Part shown: positions 1 to 8,560 of the stretch, in pieces
Layout: every line of letters begins with the position of its first letter
Numbering within the stretch: position 1 is the first letter of the stretch
Origin: Nonlabens agnitus
Lineage (GTDB): Bacteria; Bacteroidota; Bacteroidia; Flavobacteriales; Flavobacteriaceae
Assembly: GCF_002994045.1 (NCBI RefSeq)
Contig: NZ_MQUC01000003.1
Location: forward strand, 2,890,501 to 2,954,500
Reading direction: 5' to 3'
DNA length: 64,000 nucleotides
Notes under the pieces: generated by a model
The model's database searches: none
What the model was told of the DNA's origin: nothing
Seen by the model: only the letters and a program-made list of their open reading frames with translations
Made by a program: the position numbers and the translations under genes

Positions 1-664
1 ATATTACTCATCCACAGATAGTTTTGAAGATGATGAATCCAAAAAAGATGGATTCTCAGGATTGTTTGGTGAGAATGGTTCTCTAGGTGGTTTTGGTGAG
101 TTGGAAATTCCAGCAGACCAACCGCAGGTAGCTTTCCAGCCTTTGATGTGTCAGCACTGTAACCACGCTCCATGTGAGACGGTTTGTCCAGTCGCAGCAT
201 CGTCACACGGTCGTCAAGGTCAAAACCACATGATTTACAACCGTTGTGTAGGTACAAGATATTGTGCTAACAACTGTCCATATAAAGTACGTAGATTCAA
301 CTGGTTCTTGTATAACGGCAATGACGAGTTTGATTACCACATGAATAATGATCTAGGTCGTATGGTGATCAATCCTGATGTTACCGTGAGATCTCGTGGT
401 GTGATGGAAAAATGTTCTATGTGTATGCAAATGACGCAAATGACCATTCTAGAGGCCAAGAAAGACGGAAGAATGATCAAAGACGGTGAATTTGCAACAG
501 CATGTTCCAACGCTTGTTACAATGGAGCTATCAAATTTGGTGATATCAACGATAAGGAGTCTGAGATATTTAAATTGAAGCAACAAGATCGTATGTACCA
601 CTTGTTGGAAGAAGTAGGAACAGAGCCTAACGTGATGTATCAGGTTAAGGTAAGAAACGTATAA
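1..664 (+). CDS. actB: Alternative complex III iron-sulfur subunit ActB, C-terminal part (5' end outside window)
   Basis: This is the C-terminal end of the large molybdopterin-oxidoreductase-like/iron-sulfur subunit of alternative complex III, the quinol:cytochrome c (or oxidase) oxidoreductase that replaces bc1 in Bacteroidetes. The frame is open to the first base of the window, so the gene starts upstream; the TTG at 62 is internal. Ferredoxin-type cysteine clusters are visible: CQHCNHAPCETVCP from about 149, then CVGTRYCANNCP, CSMCMQ and a final CSNAC, enough for several 4Fe-4S clusters. It is followed after 25 bases by actC and heads an act-cox operon. Identity is firm from the cysteine pattern and the neighbours; length and N-terminal export signal cannot be judged here. 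Confidence 0.93.
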   Translation, partial: YYSSTDSFEDDESKKDGFSGLFGENGSLGGFGELEIPADQPQVAFQPLMCQHCNHAPCETVCPVAASSHGRQGQNHMIYNRCVGTRYCANNCPYKVRRFNWFLYNGNDEFDYHMNNDLGRMVINPDVTVRSRGVMEKCSMCMQMTQMTILEAKKDGRMIKDGEFATACSNACYNGAIKFGDINDKESEIFKLKQQDRMYHLLEEVGTEPNVMYQVKVRNV

Positions 665-689
665 TAATTAAGAAACTAATCAACGCATT

Positions 690-2126
690 ATGGCTCATTA
701 CGAAGCGTCCATAAGAAGACCACTGGTAACCGGCGACAAAACGTATGCTGATGTTACTAAGGACATTGCCTTTCCTGTTGAGGGTCCGGCAAATAAGCAA
801 TGGTGGCTGGTATTTACCATCGCTCTTATTGCTTTTCTTTATGGAATAGGATGTATTACTTACACAATATCTACCGGTATTGGAGTTTGGGGATTGAACA
901 AGACCATTGGATGGGCTTGGGATATTACCAACTTCGTTTGGTGGGTAGGAATCGGTCACGCAGGGACATTGATTTCGGCGGTACTGTTATTGTTCCGTCA
1001 AAAATGGAGAATGGCGATCAACCGTTCTGCAGAGGCGATGACAATCTTCTCGGTAATTCAGGCAGGTTTGTTCCCGATTATTCATATGGGTCGTCCATGG
1101 TTGGCTTACTGGGTATTACCTATACCTAACCAGTTTGGTTCCTTATGGGTGAACTTTAACTCACCATTGCTTTGGGACGTATTTGCGATCTCTACGTACC
1201 TCTCGGTTTCACTGGTATTCTGGTGGACAGGATTGCTTCCTGATTTTGCCATGATACGCGATAGAGCGATAACTCCTTTTAACAAAAAGATATACGGCAT
1301 CCTTTCTTTTGGATGGTCAGGTAGAGCTAAGGATTGGCAACGTTTTGAAGAGGTTTCTCTGGTACTTGCAGGTTTGGCAACACCATTGGTACTTTCGGTA
1401 CACACCATCGTATCCTTTGACTTTGCAACATCAGTTATTCCAGGATGGCACACGACTATCTTCCCACCATACTTCGTTGCTGGTGCGGTATTCTCTGGTT
1501 TTGCCATGGTAAATACGCTTTTGATAGTGATGAGAAAAGTATGTCACTTAGAAAACTATATTACTATTCAACACATTGAGTTGATGAACCTGGTCATTAT
1601 GATTACGGGATCCATCGTAGGTGTCGCTTATATCACAGAGTTATTCATGGCTTGGTATTCTGGAGTAGAGTATGAGCAATACGCCTTCTTGAACAGAGCA
1701 ACTGGTCCTTATGCATGGGCATACTGGGCAATGATGACTTGTAATGTGTTCTCACCGCAGTTCATGTGGTTTAAAAAGTTAAGAACAAGTATTATGTTCT
1801 CCTTCGCAATATCTATTGTAGTAAACATAGGAATGTGGTTTGAACGTTTCGTAATTATTGTCACATCATTGCACCGTGACTACGTACCATCTTCATGGAC
1901 GATGTTCTCACCTACGTTTGTTGATATAGGTATCTTCATAGGTACTATTGGATTCTTCTTTGTACTATTCTTGTTGTATTCTAGAACATTCCCAGTAATT
2001 GCTCAGGCAGAGGTGAAATCCATTCTTAAATCCAGTGGAAATAAGTACAAGGAATTGAGAGAAAGTAAAATGACGTCTAATCACGATAAAGCTTCCGGTG
2101 ACCCGATAGCTCATCCTAGCGAGTAA
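690..2126 (+). CDS. actC: Alternative complex III membrane subunit ActC (NrfD/PsrC-like)
   Basis: The 478-residue product is a polytopic membrane protein of the NrfD/PsrC family. In alternative complex III, ActC carries a quinol-binding site and packs against ActF. Many hydrophobic helices rich in Trp, Phe and Gly are seen from about residue 40 to 440, including a GHAGTLISAVLLL-type segment and an NFNSPLLWD loop typical of NrfD-like quinol proteins. The C-terminal 30 residues are polar and probably cytoplasmic. It lies between actB and actD in the canonical order and ends six bases before the next gene, so it is cotranscribed. Confidence 0.95.
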   Translation: MAHYEASIRRPLVTGDKTYADVTKDIAFPVEGPANKQWWLVFTIALIAFLYGIGCITYTISTGIGVWGLNKTIGWAWDITNFVWWVGIGHAGTLISAVLLLFRQKWRMAINRSAEAMTIFSVIQAGLFPIIHMGRPWLAYWVLPIPNQFGSLWVNFNSPLLWDVFAISTYLSVSLVFWWTGLLPDFAMIRDRAITPFNKKIYGILSFGWSGRAKDWQRFEEVSLVLAGLATPLVLSVHTIVSFDFATSVIPGWHTTIFPPYFVAGAVFSGFAMVNTLLIVMRKVCHLENYITIQHIELMNLVIMITGSIVGVAYITELFMAWYSGVEYEQYAFLNRATGPYAWAYWAMMTCNVFSPQFMWFKKLRTSIMFSFAISIVVNIGMWFERFVIIVTSLHRDYVPSSWTMFSPTFVDIGIFIGTIGFFFVLFLLYSRTFPVIAQAEVKSILKSSGNKYKELRESKMTSNHDKASGDPIAHPSE

Positions 2127-2132
2127 ATTAAT

Positions 2133-2666
2133 ATGGCGACACACAAAATACATGCTTTATACAACGACGATGACGTTTTGTTGCGTGCTGTAAAGCAAAT
2201 TAGAGAACAACATTATCACATAGAAGAGGTTTTTTGCCCTTTTCCCGTACATGGTCTAGAAAAAGCCATGGGACTTGCAGACACTCGTTTAGCTATCAAC
2301 GCATTTCTTTATGGAATCGTGGGTCTTGCGGTAGCAACCGTGATGATGAACTATATAATGATTGAAGACTGGCCTCAAAACATAGGTGGAAAACCTAGTT
2401 TTTCCTATTTGGAAAACATGCCAGCCTTTGTGCCTATCATGTTTGAATTGACGGTATTTTTTGCTGCACACCTTATGGTAATTACTTTTTACCTGCGCAG
2501 TAGGTTGTGGCCATTCAAAAAGGCAGAGAATCCAGATGTAAGAACTACAGACGATCACTTCTTGATGGAACTGGATGCACATGGTGAGGACATTGATTCC
2601 ATTACTAAGTTTTTATATGATACAGGTGCTGTAGAACTTGTACTAATTGACAAAGAAAATCACTGA
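2133..2666 (+). CDS. actD: Alternative complex III subunit ActD (DUF3341)
   Basis: The 177-residue protein matches the ActD/DUF3341 pattern: a soluble N-terminal ferredoxin-like region of about 50 residues (with the PFPVHGLEKAMGL segment typical of the family), two membrane helices around residues 52-75 and 95-120, and a polar C-terminal tail containing DDHFLMELDA. In known complexes ActD is a peripheral-to-membrane subunit without cofactors. Its TGA stop shares its last base with the ATG of actE (TGATG), which suggests translational coupling. Confidence 0.93.
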   Translation: MATHKIHALYNDDDVLLRAVKQIREQHYHIEEVFCPFPVHGLEKAMGLADTRLAINAFLYGIVGLAVATVMMNYIMIEDWPQNIGGKPSFSYLENMPAFVPIMFELTVFFAAHLMVITFYLRSRLWPFKKAENPDVRTTDDHFLMELDAHGEDIDSITKFLYDTGAVELVLIDKENH

Positions 2667-3424
2667 TGAATAAGATATCAAACACATTTCTGATTGCCAT
2701 TTTGGCTCTGGTGCTTGTTTCCTGTGGAGACAGTAGCACTAAGGAAGTGAGTCCTAAATCTGACCGTAGCGTTCAGTACTTTCCTAACATGTATGAATCT
2801 GTAGGTTATGAGACTTATCAGGAAGGCGACATTTTCCCAGGAGATGTCGAGGCTCAAAAGCCAGTAGAAGGAACGGTTTCCAGAGGCTGGATGCCTTATG
2901 ATTATGAAGATGATAATGATGGTTACGCTTCCGCGAAAGCGAACTTAAAAAATCCAGTACCATTAACTGAAGCTCATTTGACGAACGGGCAAGCCCTTTA
3001 CAGTATATACTGCGCGATTTGTCATGGTTCAAAAGGAGATGGTCAAGGTCATTTAGTAACTACAGAGAAGATTTTAGGTGTCCCTAGTTATGATGCTCGT
3101 GAGATTACGGAAGGGTCCATCTATCACGTCATGTATTACGGTATCAACTATATGGGATCTTATGCTTCTCAAACCAGTATTGAAGAGCGTTGGGAAATTA
3201 CTCATTATGTGGAAGCCTTAAGAGCAGACCTTATGGGTGTTGCTCGCAAACCTGTCTTAACCGAAGACGGTAAGATGGTAGCACCTGAAACTCCAGCCGC
3301 GCAAGAAGAAACAGATTCACTTTCTACACAAAACACTGATAAGGATTCTGAAATCGAAGCAGATGTGCCGCCTACAACTGGTAGTGCGAACGCTCAAAGT
3401 GATAATATGAACCAAGGCCAGTAA
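2666..3424 (+). CDS. actE: Alternative complex III monoheme cytochrome c lipoprotein ActE
   Basis: The 252-residue product starts with a lipoprotein signal ending in VLVSC (Cys20) and contains one CxxCH heme c site (Cys116, Cys119, His120, in CAICHGSKGDGQG), the class I cytochrome c fold of ActE. It should sit on the periplasmic face of the complex and pass electrons from the pentaheme ActA toward the oxidase. After about residue 205 there is a low-complexity acidic/Ser/Asn tail that is not part of the heme domain. Residues 91-95 (ASAKA) are encoded by a one-mismatch copy of the dispersed palindrome at 2926-2941. Confidence 0.94.
   Translation: MNKISNTFLIAILALVLVSCGDSSTKEVSPKSDRSVQYFPNMYESVGYETYQEGDIFPGDVEAQKPVEGTVSRGWMPYDYEDDNDGYASAKANLKNPVPLTEAHLTNGQALYSIYCAICHGSKGDGQGHLVTTEKILGVPSYDAREITEGSIYHVMYYGINYMGSYASQTSIEERWEITHYVEALRADLMGVARKPVLTEDGKMVAPETPAAQEETDSLSTQNTDKDSEIEADVPPTTGSANAQSDNMNQGQ
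2926..2941. repeat. Eroded copy of the dispersed palindrome, in actE
   Basis: CGCTTCCGCGAAAGCG differs at one base from the 16-base consensus CGCTTTCGCGAAAGCG. It encodes ASAKA in the phase that gives AFAKA in intact copies. It is the only near-copy in the first 8.5 kb. Confidence 0.7.
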
Positions 3425-3447
3425 AAGGATTCAAGAAGATATTATAT

Positions 3448-4914
3448 ATGTATACTCTTACAACTAAATTAAAAGTATTTGCCATAATCCTAATGGTTGT
3501 TGGCGCTGTGTTTACAGCTATTGGCTTTCTTGCTGTTCCCGCAGATGAGGCAGCTGTAGAAGAAATGCTTGCTAAAGAAGAAGCAGCTCACAGCGGTGCT
3601 CATGGTGAAACACATCAAGTCGGTGAAGATCATTCTGGATCCACACACGAAGGTGCAGCTGGTGATCATGCTATGGAGTCTCATGATACGGAAGACATGC
3701 ACATGGAAACGGGTTATGTTACGGATAACGACGTTGCTCATGCTGACGACGCTCATTCCACGACACCACACGAAGCTGAAGATCACGCTGGTTCTCATGC
3801 AGAGCATGTTTATCACCAGTTGGTCAATCGTCCATGGTCTGCGGTATATGTAGCTTGTTTCTTTTTCTTTATGATTGGTTTGGGTGTTTTAGCATTCTAC
3901 GCCATCCAGAAAGTATCACAAGCAGGTTGGTCTCCGGTACTATTTAGAGTGATGGAAGGAATCAGCAGTTACATACTGCCTGGTGGTATCCTTATGTTCT
4001 TATTGTTACTCGTAACAGGCCTAGGCTTGAACCATATTTTTACTTGGATGACTCCAGGAATTGATGATCCAACGAGTGAAGCCTATGATCATATCGTAGC
4101 CGGAAAGACTGGATTTTTAAATGTTCCATTCTGGTTGATCCGTGCTGGTATCTTTTTGGTAGGTTGGAATATCTATAGAATGAACATTCGCAAGTTCAGT
4201 TTAAAACAAGACGAGAGCCCAGAAGGTAACGTTTGGTACAAGAAGGCATTTAAGCACAGTGCTATGTTTTTAGTATTCTTTATTGTTACGGAATCTATCA
4301 TGGCTTGGGATTGGATCCTTAGTTTTGATCCACACTGGTTCTCTACATTATTTGGATGGTATGTTCTAGCAAGCATGTTGGTTTCTGCTATAACGGTCAT
4401 CGCTTTAGTAACTATATTTCTTAAAGGAAAAGGTTACTTGGAGTTCGTTAATGATTCCCACATCCATGACCTTGCAAAGTTCATGTTTGGTTTCAGTATT
4501 TTCTGGACTTACCTGTGGTTTTCACAGTTCATGTTGATCTGGTACTCTAATATTCCAGAAGAGGTAACATACTTTGTTACACGTATCAACGACTATAACA
4601 TTTTGTTCTTTGGAATGGTTGCAATTAACTTCCTTTTCCCGTTATTAATTCTGATGAATTCCGACTTTAAACGTGTGAATTGGTTTGTTGTAACGGCTGG
4701 TATTTTCATCCTTATAGGTCACTATCTTGACATTTACGTGATGGTGATGCCAGGTACTGTAGGAGCATCTTGGTTTATTGGTTTCCCAGAGATAGGAGCA
4801 TTTATGTTTTTTGCAGGTCTATTCTTGCTATACGTTTTCAATACCATGACTAAGGCACCGCTATTGGCTAAAGGAGATCCTTTCCTAGGTGAGAGCAAAC
4901 ATTTTCATTATTAA
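3448..4914 (+). CDS. actF: Alternative complex III membrane subunit ActF
   Basis: The 488-residue polytopic protein is the second NrfD-like membrane subunit of alternative complex III. One helix (residues about 8-28) is followed by an extramembrane segment of roughly 95 residues that is unusually rich in His, Asp, Glu and Met (AHSGAHGETH... DTEDMHMETG), and then by about nine hydrophobic helices with the conserved ESIMAWDWILS and FSQFMLIWY features. Family members have a loop here, but the His content is high and could bind metal. It is followed by coxB after 22 bases. Confidence 0.93.
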   Translation: MYTLTTKLKVFAIILMVVGAVFTAIGFLAVPADEAAVEEMLAKEEAAHSGAHGETHQVGEDHSGSTHEGAAGDHAMESHDTEDMHMETGYVTDNDVAHADDAHSTTPHEAEDHAGSHAEHVYHQLVNRPWSAVYVACFFFFMIGLGVLAFYAIQKVSQAGWSPVLFRVMEGISSYILPGGILMFLLLLVTGLGLNHIFTWMTPGIDDPTSEAYDHIVAGKTGFLNVPFWLIRAGIFLVGWNIYRMNIRKFSLKQDESPEGNVWYKKAFKHSAMFLVFFIVTESIMAWDWILSFDPHWFSTLFGWYVLASMLVSAITVIALVTIFLKGKGYLEFVNDSHIHDLAKFMFGFSIFWTYLWFSQFMLIWYSNIPEEVTYFVTRINDYNILFFGMVAINFLFPLLILMNSDFKRVNWFVVTAGIFILIGHYLDIYVMVMPGTVGASWFIGFPEIGAFMFFAGLFLLYVFNTMTKAPLLAKGDPFLGESKHFHY

Positions 4915-4936
4915 AATTTCATAGAAAAAAACTGTA

Positions 4937-6013
4937 ATGACAGCATTTCTAATCATATTAATTGCAGCACTTCTTGCCGTTTCGATCTGGCAAATATCCA
5001 AGATTGTTAAACTAGGTAAGGCTCCAGATCCTGATACGGATCAGAGCGAAGTTGCTAACGACAATGACAACAAGCGTAACGGGCAAGGAATGCTCTTATT
5101 CGTAATCGCCATGTACATCATGATGATAGCTTGTTTCATAGGGTATCAAGACTATTTTTTACCAGATGCTGGATCTGAGCACGGTGCAGAATATGACAAC
5201 TTACTGTTACTAACAACAGTGGTTATCATGATTGTACAGTTCTTGACTCAAGCATTGTTACACTGGTTCTCCTATAAATATCACGGAAAGAAAGGTCAAC
5301 GTGCCTTATTCTATGCTGATAATGATCGTCTGGAGTTTATTTGGACGGCAATACCAGTTGTAGTGTTAGCTGGATTGATTTTATGGGGATTGTTCTCATG
5401 GAATGATATCATGGATGCTAATACAGATGATGATCCTTTGATCGTTGAAGTATATGCCTATCAATTTGGTTGGAGAGTTCGTTATAGCGGCGCTGATAAT
5501 ACCTTGGGAGATGCTAACGTCCGTTTCATTGAAGGTACTAACCTTGTTGGTATAGACCCAACGGATGCAGATGGTATGGATGACGCGCTTGCACAAGAAT
5601 TGCACTTGCCAGTAAATAGACCTGTGTTGTTTAAATTCCGTTCTCAGGACGTGTTGCACTCTGCATATATGCCACACTTTAGAGCACAGATGAACGTAGT
5701 TCCTGGAATGGTCACGCAATTCAAATTCACGCCAACAGTAACTTCTGAAGATTATAGGTCTACAGAATTTATGACTGAAAAAGTTCGTAAGATTAATGAG
5801 ATACGACGACAAAAAAGCAAGGAGCTTTTAGCCGCAGGAGATGTTGGTTTAGATCCTTATGAATTTGAATACTATTTGCTTTGTAATAAGATCTGTGGAA
5901 AATCCCACTACAATATGCAAGCAAAAATAGTTGTAGAGACTGAAGAAGAATTTAATGAGTGGCTAGCTGCTCAGGAAACATTTGAACAAACGTTAGCGAA
6001 AGCTGAAAATTAG
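4937..6013 (+). CDS. coxB: Cytochrome c oxidase subunit II
   Basis: The 358-residue protein has an N-terminal hydrophobic helix, two further membrane helices (about residues 52-70 and 90-115) and a C-terminal cupredoxin domain. The CuA site is intact: DVLHSAYMPHF supplies the first His, and CNKICGKSHYNM (Cys316, Cys320, His324, Met327) the remaining ligands, so it should accept electrons at CuA. There is no fused cytochrome c domain, which fits electron delivery through ActE or a separate cytochrome. It is encoded directly downstream of the alternative complex III genes, as in supercomplex-forming Bacteroidetes, and five bases before coxA. Confidence 0.95.
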   Translation: MTAFLIILIAALLAVSIWQISKIVKLGKAPDPDTDQSEVANDNDNKRNGQGMLLFVIAMYIMMIACFIGYQDYFLPDAGSEHGAEYDNLLLLTTVVIMIVQFLTQALLHWFSYKYHGKKGQRALFYADNDRLEFIWTAIPVVVLAGLILWGLFSWNDIMDANTDDDPLIVEVYAYQFGWRVRYSGADNTLGDANVRFIEGTNLVGIDPTDADGMDDALAQELHLPVNRPVLFKFRSQDVLHSAYMPHFRAQMNVVPGMVTQFKFTPTVTSEDYRSTEFMTEKVRKINEIRRQKSKELLAAGDVGLDPYEFEYYLLCNKICGKSHYNMQAKIVVETEEEFNEWLAAQETFEQTLAKAEN

Positions 6014-6018
6014 TATTT

Positions 6019-7842
6019 ATGGGACAAGCTGTTGCAGTTGCACATGATGACCACGGACATGACGATGGGCATCACCACCACAAAGAAACCTTTGTAACTA
6101 AATATATTTTTTCTCAGGATCATAAGATGATTGCAAAGCAATATCTTATTACTGGGTTAATCATGGGTGTTATTGGTATTGCCATGTCTCTTTTAATGAG
6201 AATGCAAATTGCCAATCCCGAAGAGCCAAACGTAATCTTTGAAGCTCTACTTGGGAAATGGGCTCCAGATGGGGTTATGGATCCAGGTATTTATCTCGCA
6301 CTGGTTACCATTCATGGTACCATTATGGTATTCTTTGTACTTACTGCTGGTTTGAGTGGTACGTTCTCTAACTTTTTGATTCCATTACAGATCGGTGCTC
6401 GAGATATGGCATCTGGATTCTTAAACATGGTATCTTATTGGTTGTTCTTCCTTTCCTCCGCTATAATGATTGGTTCATTATTCGTTGAGTTAGGTCCTGC
6501 AGCTGCTGGTTGGACTATTTATCCGCCGCTTAGTGCATTGCCAGAGGCTATGCCAGGCTCTGCGATGGGTATGACCTTGTGGCTGGTATCCATGGCGATT
6601 TTTATTGCCTCATCGTTATTAGGTTCTTTGAACTATGTAGTAACAGTAATCAATTTAAGAACCAAAGGAATGTCAATGACGAGATTGCCATTGACCATCT
6701 GGGCGTTTTTCGTTACTGCAATTATTGGTATTGTTTCGTTCCCAGTACTGTTCGCTGCAGCTTTGTTGCTGATTATGGATAGAAGTTTCGGAACTTCCTT
6801 CTTCTTATCCGACATCTATATCCAAGGTGAAGTTTTAGCAAACCAAGGTGGTTCTCCAGTATTGTTTGAACACTTATTCTGGTTCTTGGGTCACCCAGAA
6901 GTTTACATTGTATTGCTACCTGCATTAGGGATCACATCTGAAATTATTGCTACCAATTCTCGTAAACCGATCTTCGGTTATCGTGCCATGGTTGCATCCA
7001 TTCTTGCGATCGCATTCTTATCTACAATTGTTTGGGGTCACCACATGTTTATTTCTGGTATGAATCCTTTCTTAGGATCTGTATTTACTTTCACAACTTT
7101 ATTGATTGCGATACCATCCGCAGTTAAAGCATTTAATTATATCACCACGTTGTGGAAAGGTAATCTCCAGATGAATCCAGCGATGCTGTTCTCTATAGGA
7201 CTAGTATCAACATTTATTACAGGTGGACTTACAGGAATAATATTAGGTGACAGTACACTGGATATCAACGTACACGACACATATTTCGTGGTAGCTCACT
7301 TCCACTTGGTAATGGGTATATCTGCACTGTATGGATTATTTGCTGGGGTTTACCATTGGTTCCCTAAAATGTTTAACCGCATGATGGATAAGAATTTAGG
7401 TTATGCACACTTTTGGTTAACTGCCATAGGAGCGTACGGTGTATTTTTCCCAATGCACTTTGTAGGAATGGCAGGATTACCTAGACGTTACTATACCAAT
7501 ACAAATTTCCCTTACTTTGATGACTTAGCAGATACTAACTCTTTGATTACTTATTTCGCATTATTCACTGCAGCTGCGCAGTTGTTCTTCGCCTATAATT
7601 TCGTTAAGAGTATTTTCTTTGGTAAGAAAGCGCCAGCAAATCCTTGGAAATCCAACACCTTAGAATGGACGACTGGTGACAAGCACATACACGGTAACTG
7701 GGCTGGAGCCATACCTCATGTACACAGATGGCCTTATGACTACTCAAAACTTAATGAAGATGATGAGTATGTTATTGCTGGACAGGATTATGTGCCACAG
7801 CACATTCCACTACAGCCTAAGGAAGAAGAAATGAATCACTAA
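6019..7842 (+). CDS. coxA: Cytochrome c oxidase subunit I
   Basis: The 607-residue heme-copper oxidase subunit I has about twelve membrane helices. Active-site residues are visible: GHPEVY at His292-Tyr296 (CuB ligand and the cross-linked Tyr expected in A-type oxidases), the CuB pair His341/His342 in WGHHMF, and the HDTYFVVAHFH segment (His419, His427, His429) for the hemes. The N-terminus is a short His/Asp-rich cytoplasmic stretch (HDDHGHDDGHHHH) before the first helix. It closes the act-cox operon and is followed by a strong terminator. It reduces O2 to water and pumps protons. Confidence 0.96.
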   Translation: MGQAVAVAHDDHGHDDGHHHHKETFVTKYIFSQDHKMIAKQYLITGLIMGVIGIAMSLLMRMQIANPEEPNVIFEALLGKWAPDGVMDPGIYLALVTIHGTIMVFFVLTAGLSGTFSNFLIPLQIGARDMASGFLNMVSYWLFFLSSAIMIGSLFVELGPAAAGWTIYPPLSALPEAMPGSAMGMTLWLVSMAIFIASSLLGSLNYVVTVINLRTKGMSMTRLPLTIWAFFVTAIIGIVSFPVLFAAALLLIMDRSFGTSFFLSDIYIQGEVLANQGGSPVLFEHLFWFLGHPEVYIVLLPALGITSEIIATNSRKPIFGYRAMVASILAIAFLSTIVWGHHMFISGMNPFLGSVFTFTTLLIAIPSAVKAFNYITTLWKGNLQMNPAMLFSIGLVSTFITGGLTGIILGDSTLDINVHDTYFVVAHFHLVMGISALYGLFAGVYHWFPKMFNRMMDKNLGYAHFWLTAIGAYGVFFPMHFVGMAGLPRRYYTNTNFPYFDDLADTNSLITYFALFTAAAQLFFAYNFVKSIFFGKKAPANPWKSNTLEWTTGDKHIHGNWAGAIPHVHRWPYDYSKLNEDDEYVIAGQDYVPQHIPLQPKEEEMNH

Positions 7843-7863
7843 GAAATTATAGATCTTAAATAC

Positions 7864-7894
7864 AAAAAGGTGGAGCAAACGCTCCACCTTTTTT
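7864..7894 (+). terminator. Terminator after coxA
   Basis: An 8-bp GC-rich stem, GGTGGAGC (7869-7876) and GCTCCACC (7881-7888), has an AAAC loop, is preceded by an A-run and followed by six T. It lies between convergent genes and may act in both directions. Confidence 0.9.
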
Positions 7895-7916
7895 GTGTCA
7901 TATATTGAAATTTGAC

Positions 7917-8423
7917 TTAAGCTCCTCCACGAGCAGGATAACCCTTATCTTCAATAAAATCGATTGCCTTTAAAAGATCATCCAGTTGCGGTCTAGCAAA
8001 TGGCATGGTTTGCACGGTACTACCATATAACGTTCCGTCTTTTTTGATGAGGAACAGTCCTGGTTCAGAGAACAATTCAGGTTCTTTCTCGCTAATACCT
8101 TCAGATAGGTAGAGACCCCATTCTTGGGCTTGTTCTTTCGTTAGATTGTATCCTACAGGAATGCTTTCAATATCCCATTCATCACCCGTTTTTTTGGCGC
8201 GCTCTTCAGTGTCCATGCTTATCGCGATAACATTCACGCCTCGATCTACAAAATCTGTCAATTTATCTTTCAAAGATTCCAATTGCTTTTTGCAAACTGG
8301 GCAGTGATAGCCACGATAAAATAAGATCAAAGTATACTTTTCTGGGTTCTGCTTTGCCATAGACCATTGGGTATCGTTTATGAGATCGAGTTCTAGATGC
8401 GGTACTTTTTCAGTAGGTTTCAT
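7917..8423 (-). CDS. Peroxiredoxin-like protein (AhpC/TSA family)
   Basis: The 168-residue cytosolic protein has a thioredoxin fold of the AhpC/TSA type. The active-site stretch is FYRGYHCPVCKKQL with Cys41 and Cys44, a CxxC arrangement found in the peroxiredoxin-like (AhpC/TSA antioxidant) subgroup, not the PxxxTxxC motif of typical 2-Cys peroxiredoxins. It probably reduces peroxides or disulfides, but the substrate is not predictable. The first ATG (8421-8423) is used. It is a single-gene unit, convergent with coxA and divergent from ruvB. Confidence 0.85.
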   Translation of the reverse strand: MKPTEKVPHLELDLINDTQWSMAKQNPEKYTLILFYRGYHCPVCKKQLESLKDKLTDFVDRGVNVIAISMDTEERAKKTGDEWDIESIPVGYNLTKEQAQEWGLYLSEGISEKEPELFSEPGLFLIKKDGTLYGSTVQTMPFARPQLDDLLKAIDFIEDKGYPARGGA

Positions 8424-8502
8424 ATTTTTATTTTCAATATAGCGCTGCCTTTTCCTTTTTCTACTAAATTCAAGCTAATTGATAAAATGTTGAGAATAGT
8501 TA

Positions 8503-8518
8503 CGCTTTCGCGAAAGCA
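8503..8518. repeat. Dispersed palindrome copy, upstream of ruvB
   Basis: The 14-base core GCTTTCGCGAAAGC (8504-8517) is perfect. This is the only exact-core copy whose 16th base is A instead of G. It is intergenic, ending about 30 bases upstream of the ruvB -7 element and 80 bases from the peroxiredoxin start. Confidence 0.95.
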
Positions 8519-8547
8519 AAAACACGACTAACAATTTCACTATCGAC

Positions 8548-8555
8548 TATCTTTG
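8548..8555 (+). promoter_or_regulatory. Promoter -7 element (TATCTTTG) of ruvB
   Basis: It matches the Bacteroidetes -7 consensus TAnnTTTG. It ends only five bases before the ATG, so the transcript is expected to be leaderless or nearly so. No clear TTG at -33 is seen. Confidence 0.6.
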
Positions 8556-8560
8556 AAACT

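Noticed and set aside
62..664. Complete short iron-sulfur gene starting at TTG 62
   Set aside because: The frame is open to base 2 and the residues before it continue sensibly, so this is the end of the large ActB subunit.
1106..1507. 133-residue open frame on the minus strand
   Set aside because: It lies wholly within actC on the other strand, has no family pattern and follows from the codon composition of the real gene.
5396..5812. 138-residue open frame on the minus strand inside coxB
   Set aside because: Antisense to the CuA domain region; no motif, no promoter.
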